Below the pieces are notes generated by a model. That model was not told the DNA's origin. It saw only the letters and a program-made list of their open reading frames with translations, and ran no database searches. Shown here one piece after another: positions 1-7,653 of a stretch of DNA of 64,000 nt. Source of the DNA: Agromyces sp. Leaf222. GTDB lineage: Bacteria > Actinomycetota > Actinomycetes > Actinomycetales > Microbacteriaceae. Where the stretch lies: NCBI RefSeq assembly GCF_001421565.1, contig NZ_LMKQ01000001.1:2882323-2946322 (forward strand). The letters run 5' to 3'. Position numbers and translations under genes: made by a program. Each line of letters opens with the position of its first letter. Position 1 is the first letter of the stretch.

Positions 1-791
1 CGGCGAGGCGCACGGCGATCAGGTACGCGGTCTCGCTCGGGGTCGTCCAGGTCGGCTGGGTCGTGCTCATCTTCGTGAACCCGCCGTTCGCGCTCGCCTT
101 GTGGCTGATGCTCCTCTTCGGGATCCTCGAGGTCATCGTGCCGCCGCTCGCCGAACGCGGCGGCGCAACGCCGTGGCATCCGCACCACATCGCCGAACGC
201 TACGGGCTGCTCGTGATCATCACGCTCGGCGAGATCGTGCTCGGCACGATCCTCGCGATCTCGGCCGTCGTCGAGGAGCAGCGGTGGTCGATCGAGGCGG
301 CCGGCGTCGCGCTCGGCGGAACCCTGCTCGTGTTCGGCCTCTGGTGGAGCTACTTCACGATGCCCTCCGGCACGCTGCTCGCGGTGTTCCGAAACCGGTC
401 GTACGTCTGGGGATACGGGCACATCGTCGTGTTCGGATCGCTCGCCGCGACCGGCGCGGGCCTGCACGTCGCGGCGAACGTCATCGCCGGCGAGGCGCAC
501 ATCGGCGCGGTCGAGGCGCTCCTCACGATCGTCATCCCGGTCGCGGTCTTCCTCACGGCCCTGTTCGTGCTGTACGCGCTGCTGATCGGCCGGTTCGATC
601 CGTTCCACATCGCGCTCTTCCTCGCGAGCGCGGCCGTGCTCGCGGCGGCCGTGGTCGCCGTGGCAGCAGGAGCGAGCCTGCCGACCGGCATCCTCATCAC
701 GGCGTTCGCACCGGTCGTCGTCGTCGTCGGGTACGAGACGGTGGGGCACCGGCACCAGTCGGCGGCGCTCGAACGGGCGCTCGGCGCCTGA
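1..791 (+). CDS. Low temperature requirement protein A (LtrA)-like membrane protein, 5' end cut off
   Basis: The reading frame is open from the window edge, so the N-terminal part lies outside; a GTG at 63 is an internal codon. About 263 residues remain. They are mostly hydrophobic, with at least six membrane segments, and include the LtrA-type stretch HPHHIAERYGLLVIITLGE, in which an AER(Y/H)GL run is followed by a membrane Gly-Glu. LtrA-family proteins are multi-pass membrane proteins of uncertain function, first linked to cold growth in Listeria. The gene ends at a bidirectional terminator. Family assignment is fairly sure; the cellular role is unknown. Confidence 0.8.
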   Translation, partial: ARRTAIRYAVSLGVVQVGWVVLIFVNPPFALALWLMLLFGILEVIVPPLAERGGATPWHPHHIAERYGLLVIITLGEIVLGTILAISAVVEEQRWSIEAAGVALGGTLLVFGLWWSYFTMPSGTLLAVFRNRSYVWGYGHIVVFGSLAATGAGLHVAANVIAGEAHIGAVEALLTIVIPVAVFLTALFVLYALLIGRFDPFHIALFLASAAVLAAAVVAVAAGASLPTGILITAFAPVVVVVGYETVGHRHQSAALERALGA

Positions 792-809
792 ACCGCAGGC
801 CGTGAACGC

Positions 810-845
810 GACGAGGGGCGGATGCCGCGGCATCCGCCCCTCGTC
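810..845. terminator. Bidirectional palindromic terminator
   Basis: A perfect inverted repeat with 18-bp arms and no spacer, centred on GGATGCCGCGGCATCC and flanked by GACGAGG/CCTCGTC. It lies between the convergent ltrA-like gene and the SHOCT gene. There is no clear T-tract, as is common in GC-rich actinobacteria. The same core recurs in the hairpin at 58174-58209. Confidence 0.75.
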
Positions 846-880
846 TGCGGCCGCTCAGCCGGCCGCCGGGTCGCGACCGG

Positions 881-1186
881 TCAGGCGCTGGGCCGGTTCG
901 AGCGCAGCACCTCGAGGCGGGCGCGGTACTCGACCTCGTCGATGTCCCCGTTCGCGAAGCGCTGGCCGAGGGTCTGCTCGGCGCTCGCGCCGCGGGTCCA
1001 CGGCGGGCCGTAGCCCTCGGCCGCGCCCTGAGCCCAGTACCGGCGGCGGCCGCGGCTCACGCCGAAGATGATGAGTCCGACCACGAGCAGCCAGAACAGC
1101 GGGATGAGGAAGAAGACCCAGCCGAAGCCGGCCGCCCAGGGTCCGGCGTGGGCGACCACGGTTGCGGTGGCGAGGGTGGTGAGCAT
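881..1186 (-). CDS. Small membrane protein with C-terminal SHOCT domain
   Basis: A 101-residue protein. The start chosen is ATG at 1186, preceded by AAGGG eight bases upstream. One strongly hydrophobic segment (about residues 18-45, with FFLIPLFWLLVVGLIIFG) is followed by a basic patch (RGRRRY) and then a C-terminal SHOCT motif around LGQRFANGDIDEVEYRARL. SHOCT domains are short helical pieces at the ends of many actinobacterial membrane proteins and probably mediate oligomerisation. The gene lies 127 bp downstream of a two-component response regulator on the same strand and might be its target (inference). Function unknown. Confidence 0.8.
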   Translation of the reverse strand: MLTTLATATVVAHAGPWAAGFGWVFFLIPLFWLLVVGLIIFGVSRGRRRYWAQGAAEGYGPPWTRGASAEQTLGQRFANGDIDEVEYRARLEVLRSNRPSA

Positions 1187-1313
1187 GGTGTGATCCCTTG
1201 ATCGTGGCCTGCTGGTCAGGCCGTCGATCAGAGTCTCGTCATCGCGGGCGCGCCGCGAATCCGCCCACGGGAGGCACTTCGGATGCTCCCCCGGGAGCAT
1301 CACCGAGGCCCGA

Positions 1314-1976
1314 CTACTGCCAGCCCGGCGAGACGAGCCCCGACTCGTAGGCCGTGACGACGAGATGCACCCGGTCGCGGGCGTGGAGCTTGGCCATGAT
1401 GCGCGACACGTGGGTCTTCGCCGTGAGCGGCGACAGCACGAGTTCGGCGGCGATCTCGTCGTTGGTGAGTCCGAGGCCGACGAGCCGCAGCACCTCGCGC
1501 TCGCGATCGGTGAGCCCCGCGAGGCGTTCGGCGTCCGGTGCGTCGCGGAGACCCGTCGCCATGCGCTCGAGGAGGCGCTTCGTGACGCCGGGCGAGAGCA
1601 GCGCCTCGCCGGTCGCGACGACGCGCACGGCACGGATCAGGTCGACGGGCTCGGTGTCCTTGACGAGGAATCCGCTCGCGCCGGCGCGCACCGCGCGAGC
1701 CACGTACTCGTCGAGCTCGAAGGTCGTCACGATCACGACGTGCACGCCCGCCAGTGCGGGATCGGCGGCGATCTGCTCGGTCGCCCAGAGGCCGTCGCCG
1801 TCGGGCATGCGGATGTCCATGAGCACGACGTCGACCGGGTTCCGCCGCACGAGCTCGAGGAGCTCGGCGCCCGTCGAGGCCTCGCCGACCACTTCGATGC
1901 CGTCCTCGGCCGCGAGCAGCGCGCGGAAGCCGGCGCGCACGAGCACCTGGTCGTCGGCCAGCGCGACGCGGATCAC
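1314..1976 (-). CDS. NarL/LuxR-family response regulator
   Basis: 220 residues starting at GTG 1976, which overlaps the kinase stop codon by 4 bp (GTGA), so the pair is translationally coupled. The receiver domain (about 1-120) has the acidic pair near residue 8 (ADDQ), the phospho-acceptor Asp54 in VVLMDIRMPDGDG and the Lys in LVKD. The C-terminal helix-turn-helix (about 150-215) carries the LuxR signature LTDREREVLRLVGLGLTNDE. It is expected to bind DNA when phosphorylated by the adjacent kinase. Its targets cannot be read from the sequence. Confidence 0.93.
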   Translation of the reverse strand: MIRVALADDQVLVRAGFRALLAAEDGIEVVGEASTGAELLELVRRNPVDVVLMDIRMPDGDGLWATEQIAADPALAGVHVVIVTTFELDEYVARAVRAGASGFLVKDTEPVDLIRAVRVVATGEALLSPGVTKRLLERMATGLRDAPDAERLAGLTDREREVLRLVGLGLTNDEIAAELVLSPLTAKTHVSRIMAKLHARDRVHLVVTAYESGLVSPGWQ

Positions 1977-3295
1977 GCCGTCGCCCTCCACGGCAGCCGC
2001 GCCTCGACGCGAGTGCCGGAGGTGGCCGTCCCCGCACCCTCGGGCGCCGGCACGGGCAGCACCTGCACCGACCCGCCGAGGAGTGCGGCGCGTTCGCGCA
2101 TGCCGAGGATGCCGCTGCCCTCGCCGGATGCCGCGGGCAGGCCGCTGCCGTCGTCGTCGACGGTGACGCGCAGCACGTCGCCGACGCGCTCGAGCGTGAC
2201 CTCCGCGTTGGCCGCCTCGGCGTGCCTGACGATGTTCGTGAGCGCCTCCTGCACGATGCGGTAGGCCGCGAACTGCACGGCCCGCCCGGGAGCGTCGCCA
2301 TCGAGGCGGTCGACGAGGGTCGCCTCGAACTCGGCGGTCGTGACGCCGGCGAGCAGCCGCGGCAGTTCGGCGAGCTCGGCCTGCGGCGACAAGGGCGCAT
2401 CGGCGTCGGTGCGGATCGCGCCGAGCACGCTGCGCACCTCCTCGAGCGCGGTCTTCGACGTGTCCTTGATGTTCGCAAGCGCGGTGCGGGCCTGGTCGGC
2501 GTCGCGGTCCATGAGGTGCAGGCCGACGCTGGCCTGCACGTTGATCTGCGAGAGCGCGTGGCCGATCACGTCGTGCAGTTCGCGGGCGATGCGCACGCGC
2601 TCGCGCTCCTCGGCGGTCTGGCGTCGCTGCATCGCCTCGGCGCGGTAGCGGCGCATGCGCTCGTCGCGTCCCCTGACGACGGCGCCGATGCCGAAGCAGG
2701 CGGCGAGCGCGAGGGTCGTGAAGGCGACGCGCACCGGATGCCACGGCTCGCCCCATGCGGACACGAGCACGACCGCGGCGATCCAGCCCGTGACGACCGC
2801 CGAGACGGCCCACACGACGGCGCCGCGCGCGACGGAGATCACGATCGCGAACGCGAGGGCGATGTATGGCGGGCCGACGACGGGGGCGAGCAGGAGGTCG
2901 GCGAGCGCCGCGGCCGTGACCGCGGCGACCGTGAGGCCGGGAAGGCGGCGCACGGCGAGCAGCATCAGCGGACCGGCCGCGGCCAGCAGCACCTGCAGGA
3001 GCCCCATGCCCCATGCGGTGTGGGTGCCGATCGCGATGCCGATCGCGGCCGGAACCTGCACGAGGAGGCTCAGCACGACGGGCGCGAGCAGGCGGAACGT
3101 CGACGACGGGCGGAACCGCGCCTCGCGGGGGTCGCGGCCGAGGTCGGCGCCCCAGCGCGGCGGGCCGGCCCAGCCGTGCGGGCCCGCCCATTCGGGCCGC
3201 CCGTCGGCACCCGGGCGGGGATCCCACGGCGGAACGGGCATTCCCTGATCGTATCGATCGGATGCCGCGCCGGAATCGTCCGCCCGGAGGCTCAT
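1973..3295 (-). CDS. Sensor histidine kinase, HisKA_3 (NarX/DesK-like)
   Basis: 440 residues. The start at 3295 follows a purine-rich GGGGGAG ribosome site; an internal ATG at 3241 is an alternative. Residues 20-60 are rich in Pro, Gly and Trp and cytoplasmic. About five or six membrane helices span 65-205 with hardly any external loop, so the input is probably sensed in the membrane. The HisKA_3 box holds His241 in ELHDVIGHALSQ, and the C-terminal HATPase_c domain has EALTNIVRHA and DDDGSGL followed by GILGMRERAALLGG. It phosphorylates the response regulator encoded directly downstream. The signal is unknown. Confidence 0.92.
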   Translation of the reverse strand: MSLRADDSGAASDRYDQGMPVPPWDPRPGADGRPEWAGPHGWAGPPRWGADLGRDPREARFRPSSTFRLLAPVVLSLLVQVPAAIGIAIGTHTAWGMGLLQVLLAAAGPLMLLAVRRLPGLTVAAVTAAALADLLLAPVVGPPYIALAFAIVISVARGAVVWAVSAVVTGWIAAVVLVSAWGEPWHPVRVAFTTLALAACFGIGAVVRGRDERMRRYRAEAMQRRQTAEERERVRIARELHDVIGHALSQINVQASVGLHLMDRDADQARTALANIKDTSKTALEEVRSVLGAIRTDADAPLSPQAELAELPRLLAGVTTAEFEATLVDRLDGDAPGRAVQFAAYRIVQEALTNIVRHAEAANAEVTLERVGDVLRVTVDDDGSGLPAASGEGSGILGMRERAALLGGSVQVLPVPAPEGAGTATSGTRVEARLPWRATA

Positions 3296-3440
3296 CGCCT
3301 ACTCCCCCCGGAGTACTCGGCGAACCCGCAGCGCCCGGAGTGCCCGGCCCGCTCGGCGCGCTCGGCGCGCGCGGGGCGCCCGGAGCGTCCGGCGCGATGG
3401 ACGGCGACCGTGGCGGAGGGGGCGATGTGCGGCATGACGA

Positions 3441-4766
3441 TCAGAACAGCTGCACCGGCTTCACGAGGTCGGCGTAGATGAGCAGGGCGCTCATCGCTCC
3501 GAGCACGACGACGACCGCGAGCGTCACGGGCATGAGCTTGGCCATGTCGACGGGGCCCGGGTCGGGGCGGCGGAACAGCTTCGCGAACCCGCGGCGGATC
3601 GCCTCCCAGAGCGCACCGGCGATGTGCCCGCCGTCGAGCGGCAGCAGCGGGATCAGGTTGAACACGAAGAGTGCGATGTTCAGCGAGCCGAGGATTCCGA
3701 TGAGCCCGGCGACCTTGTCGGTCACGGCCAACTGGTCGGTCGCGGCGACCTCGCCGGCGACGCGACCGACGCCGACGACGCTGATCGGCCCGTTCGGGTC
3801 GCGCTCGTCGGGGCCGAACGCGGCATTGGCCACGTCGACCATGCGCTGCGGCAGGTTCACGATGATGCCCGCCACGCCCGCGATGTTCTCGCCGACCGTC
3901 GGCAGCACGACGGTCGCGGGCTGCTGCACGCGGGCCGAGGTCGGGCCGATGCCGACGAAGCCGACGTCGGTGGTGACCGGCGTGCCGGTCTCGTCTTCGA
4001 CGACCTGGCCGTTCGCGTCGGTGACGTAGCGCTCGCTGAGTGCGGGCGTCACGGTGAGGGTCTGCTCCTCGCCGTCGCGGGTGACGACGACGGCGAGCGG
4101 CTCGCCGGGGTGCGAGCGGATGATCGCGGTCGACTGCTCCCACGAGGTGATCGACTCGCCGTCGATCGACACGAGGACGTCGCCGGGCTGGAGGCCGGCC
4201 TCGGCGCCCGGCGCGGCCGGGTCGCCCGCCTCGCACGTCTGCCGCTCGCTCGTCGCGGGCAGCACGCACTCGTTGACCGAGGCGACGGTCGTCGTCGACT
4301 GCGGAACGCCGAAGCCCATGAGCAGCACGCCGAACAGCAGCACCGCGAGCACGAGGTTCATGAACGGGCCGCCGAACATGATGATGATGCGCTTCCAGAC
4401 CGGCAGCAGGTAGAACGCCCGCTTCTCATCGCCCGGGGTGATCGACTCCTGGCTCGCATCGCGCGCGTCCTGCGCCAGGCCCTTGAAGAAGCCGGTGGAG
4501 TCGGCGTGCACCTGGCCGCCCTTGGCGGGCGGGAACATGCCGATCATCGAGATGTACCCGCCGAGCGGGATCGCCTTGACGCCGTACTCGGTCTCGCCGC
4601 GACGTCGCGACCAGACGGTCGGCCCGAAGCCGATCATGTACTGGGTGACCTTGACCTTGAAGAGCTTGGCAGGAACGAGGTGCCCGATCTCGTGCAGCGC
4701 GATCGAGACGGCGAGGCCGACGACGATGACGACCACGCCGATGATGAACGGCAGCACGGAATCCAT
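3441..4766 (-). CDS. rseP: Site-2 intramembrane metalloprotease (RseP/Rip1 family, M50)
   Basis: 441 residues. The N-terminal helix contains the zinc motif HEIGH (His25, Glu26, His29). A PDZ domain follows in the middle (about 160-260, with AGLQPGDVLVSIDGE). The C-terminal helices hold FNLIPLLPLDGGH, whose Asp is the third zinc ligand. Four membrane segments are visible. Enzymes of this family cut anti-sigma factors and other membrane substrates within the bilayer. The gene lies 87 bp downstream of dxr on the same strand, the usual actinobacterial pairing. The next gene is a two-component system instead of the often seen ispG. Confidence 0.93.
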   Translation of the reverse strand: MDSVLPFIIGVVVIVVGLAVSIALHEIGHLVPAKLFKVKVTQYMIGFGPTVWSRRRGETEYGVKAIPLGGYISMIGMFPPAKGGQVHADSTGFFKGLAQDARDASQESITPGDEKRAFYLLPVWKRIIIMFGGPFMNLVLAVLLFGVLLMGFGVPQSTTTVASVNECVLPATSERQTCEAGDPAAPGAEAGLQPGDVLVSIDGESITSWEQSTAIIRSHPGEPLAVVVTRDGEEQTLTVTPALSERYVTDANGQVVEDETGTPVTTDVGFVGIGPTSARVQQPATVVLPTVGENIAGVAGIIVNLPQRMVDVANAAFGPDERDPNGPISVVGVGRVAGEVAATDQLAVTDKVAGLIGILGSLNIALFVFNLIPLLPLDGGHIAGALWEAIRRGFAKLFRRPDPGPVDMAKLMPVTLAVVVVLGAMSALLIYADLVKPVQLF

Positions 4767-4853
4767 CCGATGAGCGTACTGCCAGAGACTCGGTGTCGCC
4801 TGACGCTCCGCTGTGAGGCCGCTATGGCTCCGTCGGCGACCGGATGCCGCGGC

Positions 4854-5939
4854 TCAGCCCCGTGCGATGCGCGCGTTCGCGGCGGCGCGCGCGGCCCGCT
4901 CCGACTCGGCGAGGGAGGCCAGCGTGAGCTCGCGCTCGGGCGGCTCGTGCGCCTCGACGACCGCCTTCACGGTGTCGACGATGCCGAGGAACCCGATGCG
5001 TCCGGCGTGGAACGCGGCGACGGCCTCCTCGTTCGCGGCGTTGAAGACGGCCGGGTAGTCGCCGCCGGCGCGACCGACCTGCTTGGCGAGTGCGATCGCG
5101 GGGAACGCCTCGTGGTCGAGCGGCTCGAAGGTCCACGACGAGGCGACGGTCCAGTCGAGCGGTCGGCCGACCGCGGCGACCCGGTTCGGCCAGTCGAGGC
5201 CGAGCGAGATGGGCAGGCGCATGTCGGGCGGGGACGCCTGCGCGATCGTCGACCCGTCGACGAACTCGACCATCGAGTGCACGATCGACTGCGGGTGCAC
5301 GGTGACGTCGATGCGGTCGTACGGCACGTCGAAGAGCAGGTGCGCCTCGATGACCTCGAGTCCCTTGTTCACGAGCGTGGCGGAGTTCGTGGTGACGACG
5401 AGCCCCATGTCCCAGGTGGGGTGCGCGAGCGCCTGCGCCGGCGTGACGTCGGCGAGCTCCTCGCGACGGCGCCCCCGGAACGGGCCGCCCGATGCGGTCA
5501 GCACGAGTCGGCGCACCTCGTCGTCGGTGCCCGAGCGCAGCGCCTGCGCGATCGCCGAGTGCTCGGAGTCGACGGGCACGATCTGCCCCGGCGCCGCGAT
5601 CCTCGTCACGAGGGCGCCGCCGACGATGAGCGACTCCTTGTTCGCCAGGGCGAGGGTCGTGCCGCGCTCGAGCGTCGCGAGGGTCGGGCCGAGGCCCACC
5701 GACCCGGTGATGCCGTTCAGCACGACATCGGCATCGACATCCCGAACCAGCTGCACCGCCTCGTCGATGCCGACGGCGGTGTACTCGACGCCGAACTCGG
5801 CCGCCTGCGCGGCGAGCGTCGCGCGATTCGAGCCGACCGCGAGGCCGACGACCTCGAAACGGCGCGGATTCGCGCGGATCACGTCGAGGGCCTGGGTGCC
5901 GATCGAACCGGTCGAGCCGAGGATGATGACTGAGCGCAC
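4854..5939 (-). CDS. dxr: 1-deoxy-D-xylulose-5-phosphate reductoisomerase
   Basis: 361 residues from GTG 5939. Dxr makes 2-C-methyl-D-erythritol 4-phosphate using NADPH and a divalent metal, the committed step of the MEP isoprenoid pathway. The Rossmann motif GSTGSIGTQ sits at 8-16. The catalytic region shows [21 protein letters not shown] and LTASGGPF, and the flexible-loop region has [13 protein letters not shown]. The length is slightly short for the family, mainly at the C-terminus. An upstream start is possible because the frame stays open, but the first strand [11 protein letters not shown] begins at residue 4, which fits this start. Confidence 0.95.
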   Translation of the reverse strand: MRSVIILGSTGSIGTQALDVIRANPRRFEVVGLAVGSNRATLAAQAAEFGVEYTAVGIDEAVQLVRDVDADVVLNGITGSVGLGPTLATLERGTTLALANKESLIVGGALVTRIAAPGQIVPVDSEHSAIAQALRSGTDDEVRRLVLTASGGPFRGRRREELADVTPAQALAHPTWDMGLVVTTNSATLVNKGLEVIEAHLLFDVPYDRIDVTVHPQSIVHSMVEFVDGSTIAQASPPDMRLPISLGLDWPNRVAAVGRPLDWTVASSWTFEPLDHEAFPAIALAKQVGRAGGDYPAVFNAANEEAVAAFHAGRIGFLGIVDTVKAVVEAHEPPERELTLASLAESERAARAAANARIARG

Positions 5940-5974
5940 GTGACCACTGTAGGCCGAGGGGCTCGCCGGATGCG

Positions 5975-6018
5975 TGCTCGCGCCGCTCAGCGGAGGCCTG
6001 CTCGCGCCGGTCAGCGGA
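5975..6018. repeat. 20-bp near-perfect direct repeat over the stop codon at 6011-6013
   Basis: Two copies of TGCTCGCGCCGSTCAGCGGA lie at 5975-5994 and 5999-6018, differing at one base. The second contains the stop codon of the PPTase-like gene. The first puts a second TGA 24 bp downstream in the same frame. A similar arrangement occurs at the end of prmC. Confidence 0.7.
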
Positions 6019-6667
6019 TCACGGCGACCGATGCCACGTGCGGCCCCCGCACCGAGAGGTCGTGGAACACGACCCCCCGCCAGAAGGACCCGAACTCGGG
6101 AACGGGCCGCTCGATGCGCCCGAGCCCGCCGTCGACCGAGGGGATCGAGAGCGCGAGCCTCGACGGCTCGATGAAGTCGGTGTGCCCGAGCGCCCGCAGC
6201 AGGGCGGTCTTCCGCGCCCACAGCGTCGCCCGCACGAGTGCCCCGTGGGTGCCGCCGAGCGAGCCGAGCGCCTCCCGCTCGGAGGGGTGGAACGCGGCCT
6301 CGTCGATGAGCTCGCCCGTCTCGATCGCGGCGGGCTCGACCGCGACCCCGAGCGCGTGCCTCGTGCCGGCCGCGGCGACGATCGTGTCGCCGTCGATCGC
6401 GACATCCGCGAACCAGGGCGCACCGGACGCCGTGAGCGGGTACGCGACCGTGACCCGGCCGTGCCTGGCGCCGCACTCGGAGCACGCGTGCACGAGCTCG
6501 ACGTCGTCGGCCGGAACGGAGGCCGCGTGCGAGACCAGGCCCCGCAGCACGACGTCGGCCCCGGGCTGGCGGCGGGCACCCGCGTGCACGAGCGCACGCG
6601 CGCCGGTGTCACCCAGCTCGATGAGCTCGCCCTCGGCCGTCACGTCCACGACCCCATCCTCCCGCAC
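6011..6667 (-). CDS. 4'-phosphopantetheinyl-transferase-like protein with degenerate active site
   Basis: 218 residues. The overall pattern follows the Sfp-type superfamily: a [15 protein letters not shown] central stretch, then LGVAVEP (about residue 105) where active enzymes have G(V/I)D(V/I)E, then [12 protein letters not shown] (about 150) where they have W-x3-KE-x3-K. Two of the three magnesium-binding acidic residues of Sfp are therefore absent: Asp is Ala and the Glu after Lys is Thr. Family enzymes transfer phosphopantetheine from CoA to carrier proteins; this one may be inactive or altered. The start is uncertain, with GTG codons at 6667 and a few codons further in. It is transcribed toward dxr. 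Confidence 0.65.
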   Translation of the reverse strand: MREDGVVDVTAEGELIELGDTGARALVHAGARRQPGADVVLRGLVSHAASVPADDVELVHACSECGARHGRVTVAYPLTASGAPWFADVAIDGDTIVAAAGTRHALGVAVEPAAIETGELIDEAAFHPSEREALGSLGGTHGALVRATLWARKTALLRALGHTDFIEPSRLALSIPSVDGGLGRIERPVPEFGSFWRGVVFHDLSVRGPHVASVAVIR

Positions 6668-6711
6668 CGGGACGGGTCGAGCCCATATACCGGCCGCGGA
6701 ATGGCGCTACG

Positions 6712-6725
6712 CCTAAGGTCTTAGG
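6712..6725 (+). promoter_or_regulatory. Leaderless-type promoter of plsC with overlapping inverted repeat
   Basis: A TAAGGT box (6714-6719) ends 6 bp before the GTG start at 6726, the spacing expected if transcription starts at the start codon itself. The box lies in a 14-bp inverted repeat, CCTAAG-GT-CTTAGG, right against the start codon. No ribosome site is visible. A regulator binding this repeat would block initiation. Confidence 0.5.
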
Positions 6726-7493
6726 GTGACAGAGCACGACGAAGTCGAGAGCCCAGAGGTCGCCGAACCCGTTCGGCAGGGGCCGGCATACCGGATCATC
6801 CGCGGAATCCTGCGGCCGTTGGCGCTGCTCGTCTACCGTCCGAAGATCACCGGCACCGAGCACGTGCCCGCGACCGGGCGCGTCATCCTCGCGAGCAACC
6901 ACCTCTCGTTCATCGACAGCGTCGTGATCCCGCTCGCCTCGCCGCGACCCGTGCAGTTCCTCGCCAAGAACGACTACTTCACCGGCACCGGATTCCGCGG
7001 CTGGGTCTCGCGCACCTTCTTCACCGCGATCGGCGCGGTCGGCGTCGAACGCGGCGCCGGCGCCGACGCGCAGGCCGCGCTCGACGCGGGCCGCGGCATC
7101 CTCGAGCACGACAACGCCTTCGCCATCTACCCCGAGGGCACTCGCTCGCTCGACGGCCGCCTCTACCGGGGGCGAACGGGAGTGGCCTGGCTCGCCCTGC
7201 AGACCGGCGCCGTCGTCGTGCCCGTCGGGCTCGTCGGCACGCAGGAGATCCAGCCCGTCGGCGCGAAGCTGCCGCGGATCCGCCCCGTGACCGTGCGGTT
7301 CGGCGCGCCGATCGACGTCTCCCATCACGGGGCGGCCACCTCCGGCCGCGCCCGCCGGGCGGCGACCGACGAGATCATGGCCGGCATCCACGCCCTCTCG
7401 GAGCAGGAGCTCGCCGGCATCTACAACGAGAAGCCCCCAGAGGGCACGCTCGCGAAGATCGCCGACCGGGTCATCCCCCGCGAACGGCGCTGA
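6726..7493 (+). CDS. plsC: 1-acyl-sn-glycerol-3-phosphate acyltransferase (PlsC family)
   Basis: 255 residues with a GTG start placed directly behind a TAAGGT promoter box. PlsC-type enzymes acylate lysophosphatidic acid to phosphatidic acid at the inner face of the membrane. The acyltransferase signature NHLSFID gives the catalytic His59 and Asp64, and the substrate-binding motif YPEGTR is at 135-140. A hydrophobic stretch around 25-38 could anchor the protein. It is divergent from the PPTase-like gene. The exact acyl acceptor cannot be told from sequence. Confidence 0.9.
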   Translation: MTEHDEVESPEVAEPVRQGPAYRIIRGILRPLALLVYRPKITGTEHVPATGRVILASNHLSFIDSVVIPLASPRPVQFLAKNDYFTGTGFRGWVSRTFFTAIGAVGVERGAGADAQAALDAGRGILEHDNAFAIYPEGTRSLDGRLYRGRTGVAWLALQTGAVVVPVGLVGTQEIQPVGAKLPRIRPVTVRFGAPIDVSHHGAATSGRARRAATDEIMAGIHALSEQELAGIYNEKPPEGTLAKIADRVIPRERR

Positions 7494-7539
7494 CCCGCAG
7501 CCGCCTGCCGTGCCCTGCCCGGCCTGGGAAGGCGGGCAT

Positions 7540-7608
7540 GCGACATCCGGACACGCGACGGTCGACCGCGCGACATCCGGTACGCGACATCCGGAACGCG
7601 ACATCCGG
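7540..7608. repeat. Short interspersed direct repeat, four copies of GCGACATCCGG
   Basis: Exact 11-bp copies lie at 7540-7550, 7570-7580, 7584-7594 and 7598-7608; the last three are spaced by 14 bp as (T/A)ACGCGACATCCGG. They fill most of the 160-bp gap between plsC and the lipoprotein gene, just upstream of that gene's promoter. They may be a regulator array or simple tandem expansion. Confidence 0.75.
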
Positions 7609-7640
7609 TCGATTCCCAGCACCCTCGCCCGACCGGCCGG

Positions 7641-7653
7641 TAATGTCGTGCCG
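7641..7653 (+). promoter_or_regulatory. Leaderless-type promoter of the lipoprotein gene
   Basis: TAATGT at 7641-7646 is followed by 7 bp and then the ATG at 7654, with no ribosome site between. The box spacing implies transcription starting at the ATG. The GCGACATCCGG repeats end 32 bp upstream. Confidence 0.5.

Noticed and set aside
3296..3440. GC-rich stretch with CTCGGCGCG repeats between the protease and kinase genes as a small gene
   Set aside because: No ribosome site and start giving a plausible product; the Gly-Ala-Pro frame looks collagen-like only through base composition.
7510..7653. Longer lipoprotein start at 7510
   Set aside because: It would translate the GCGACATCCGG repeats and bury the lipoprotein signal peptide.
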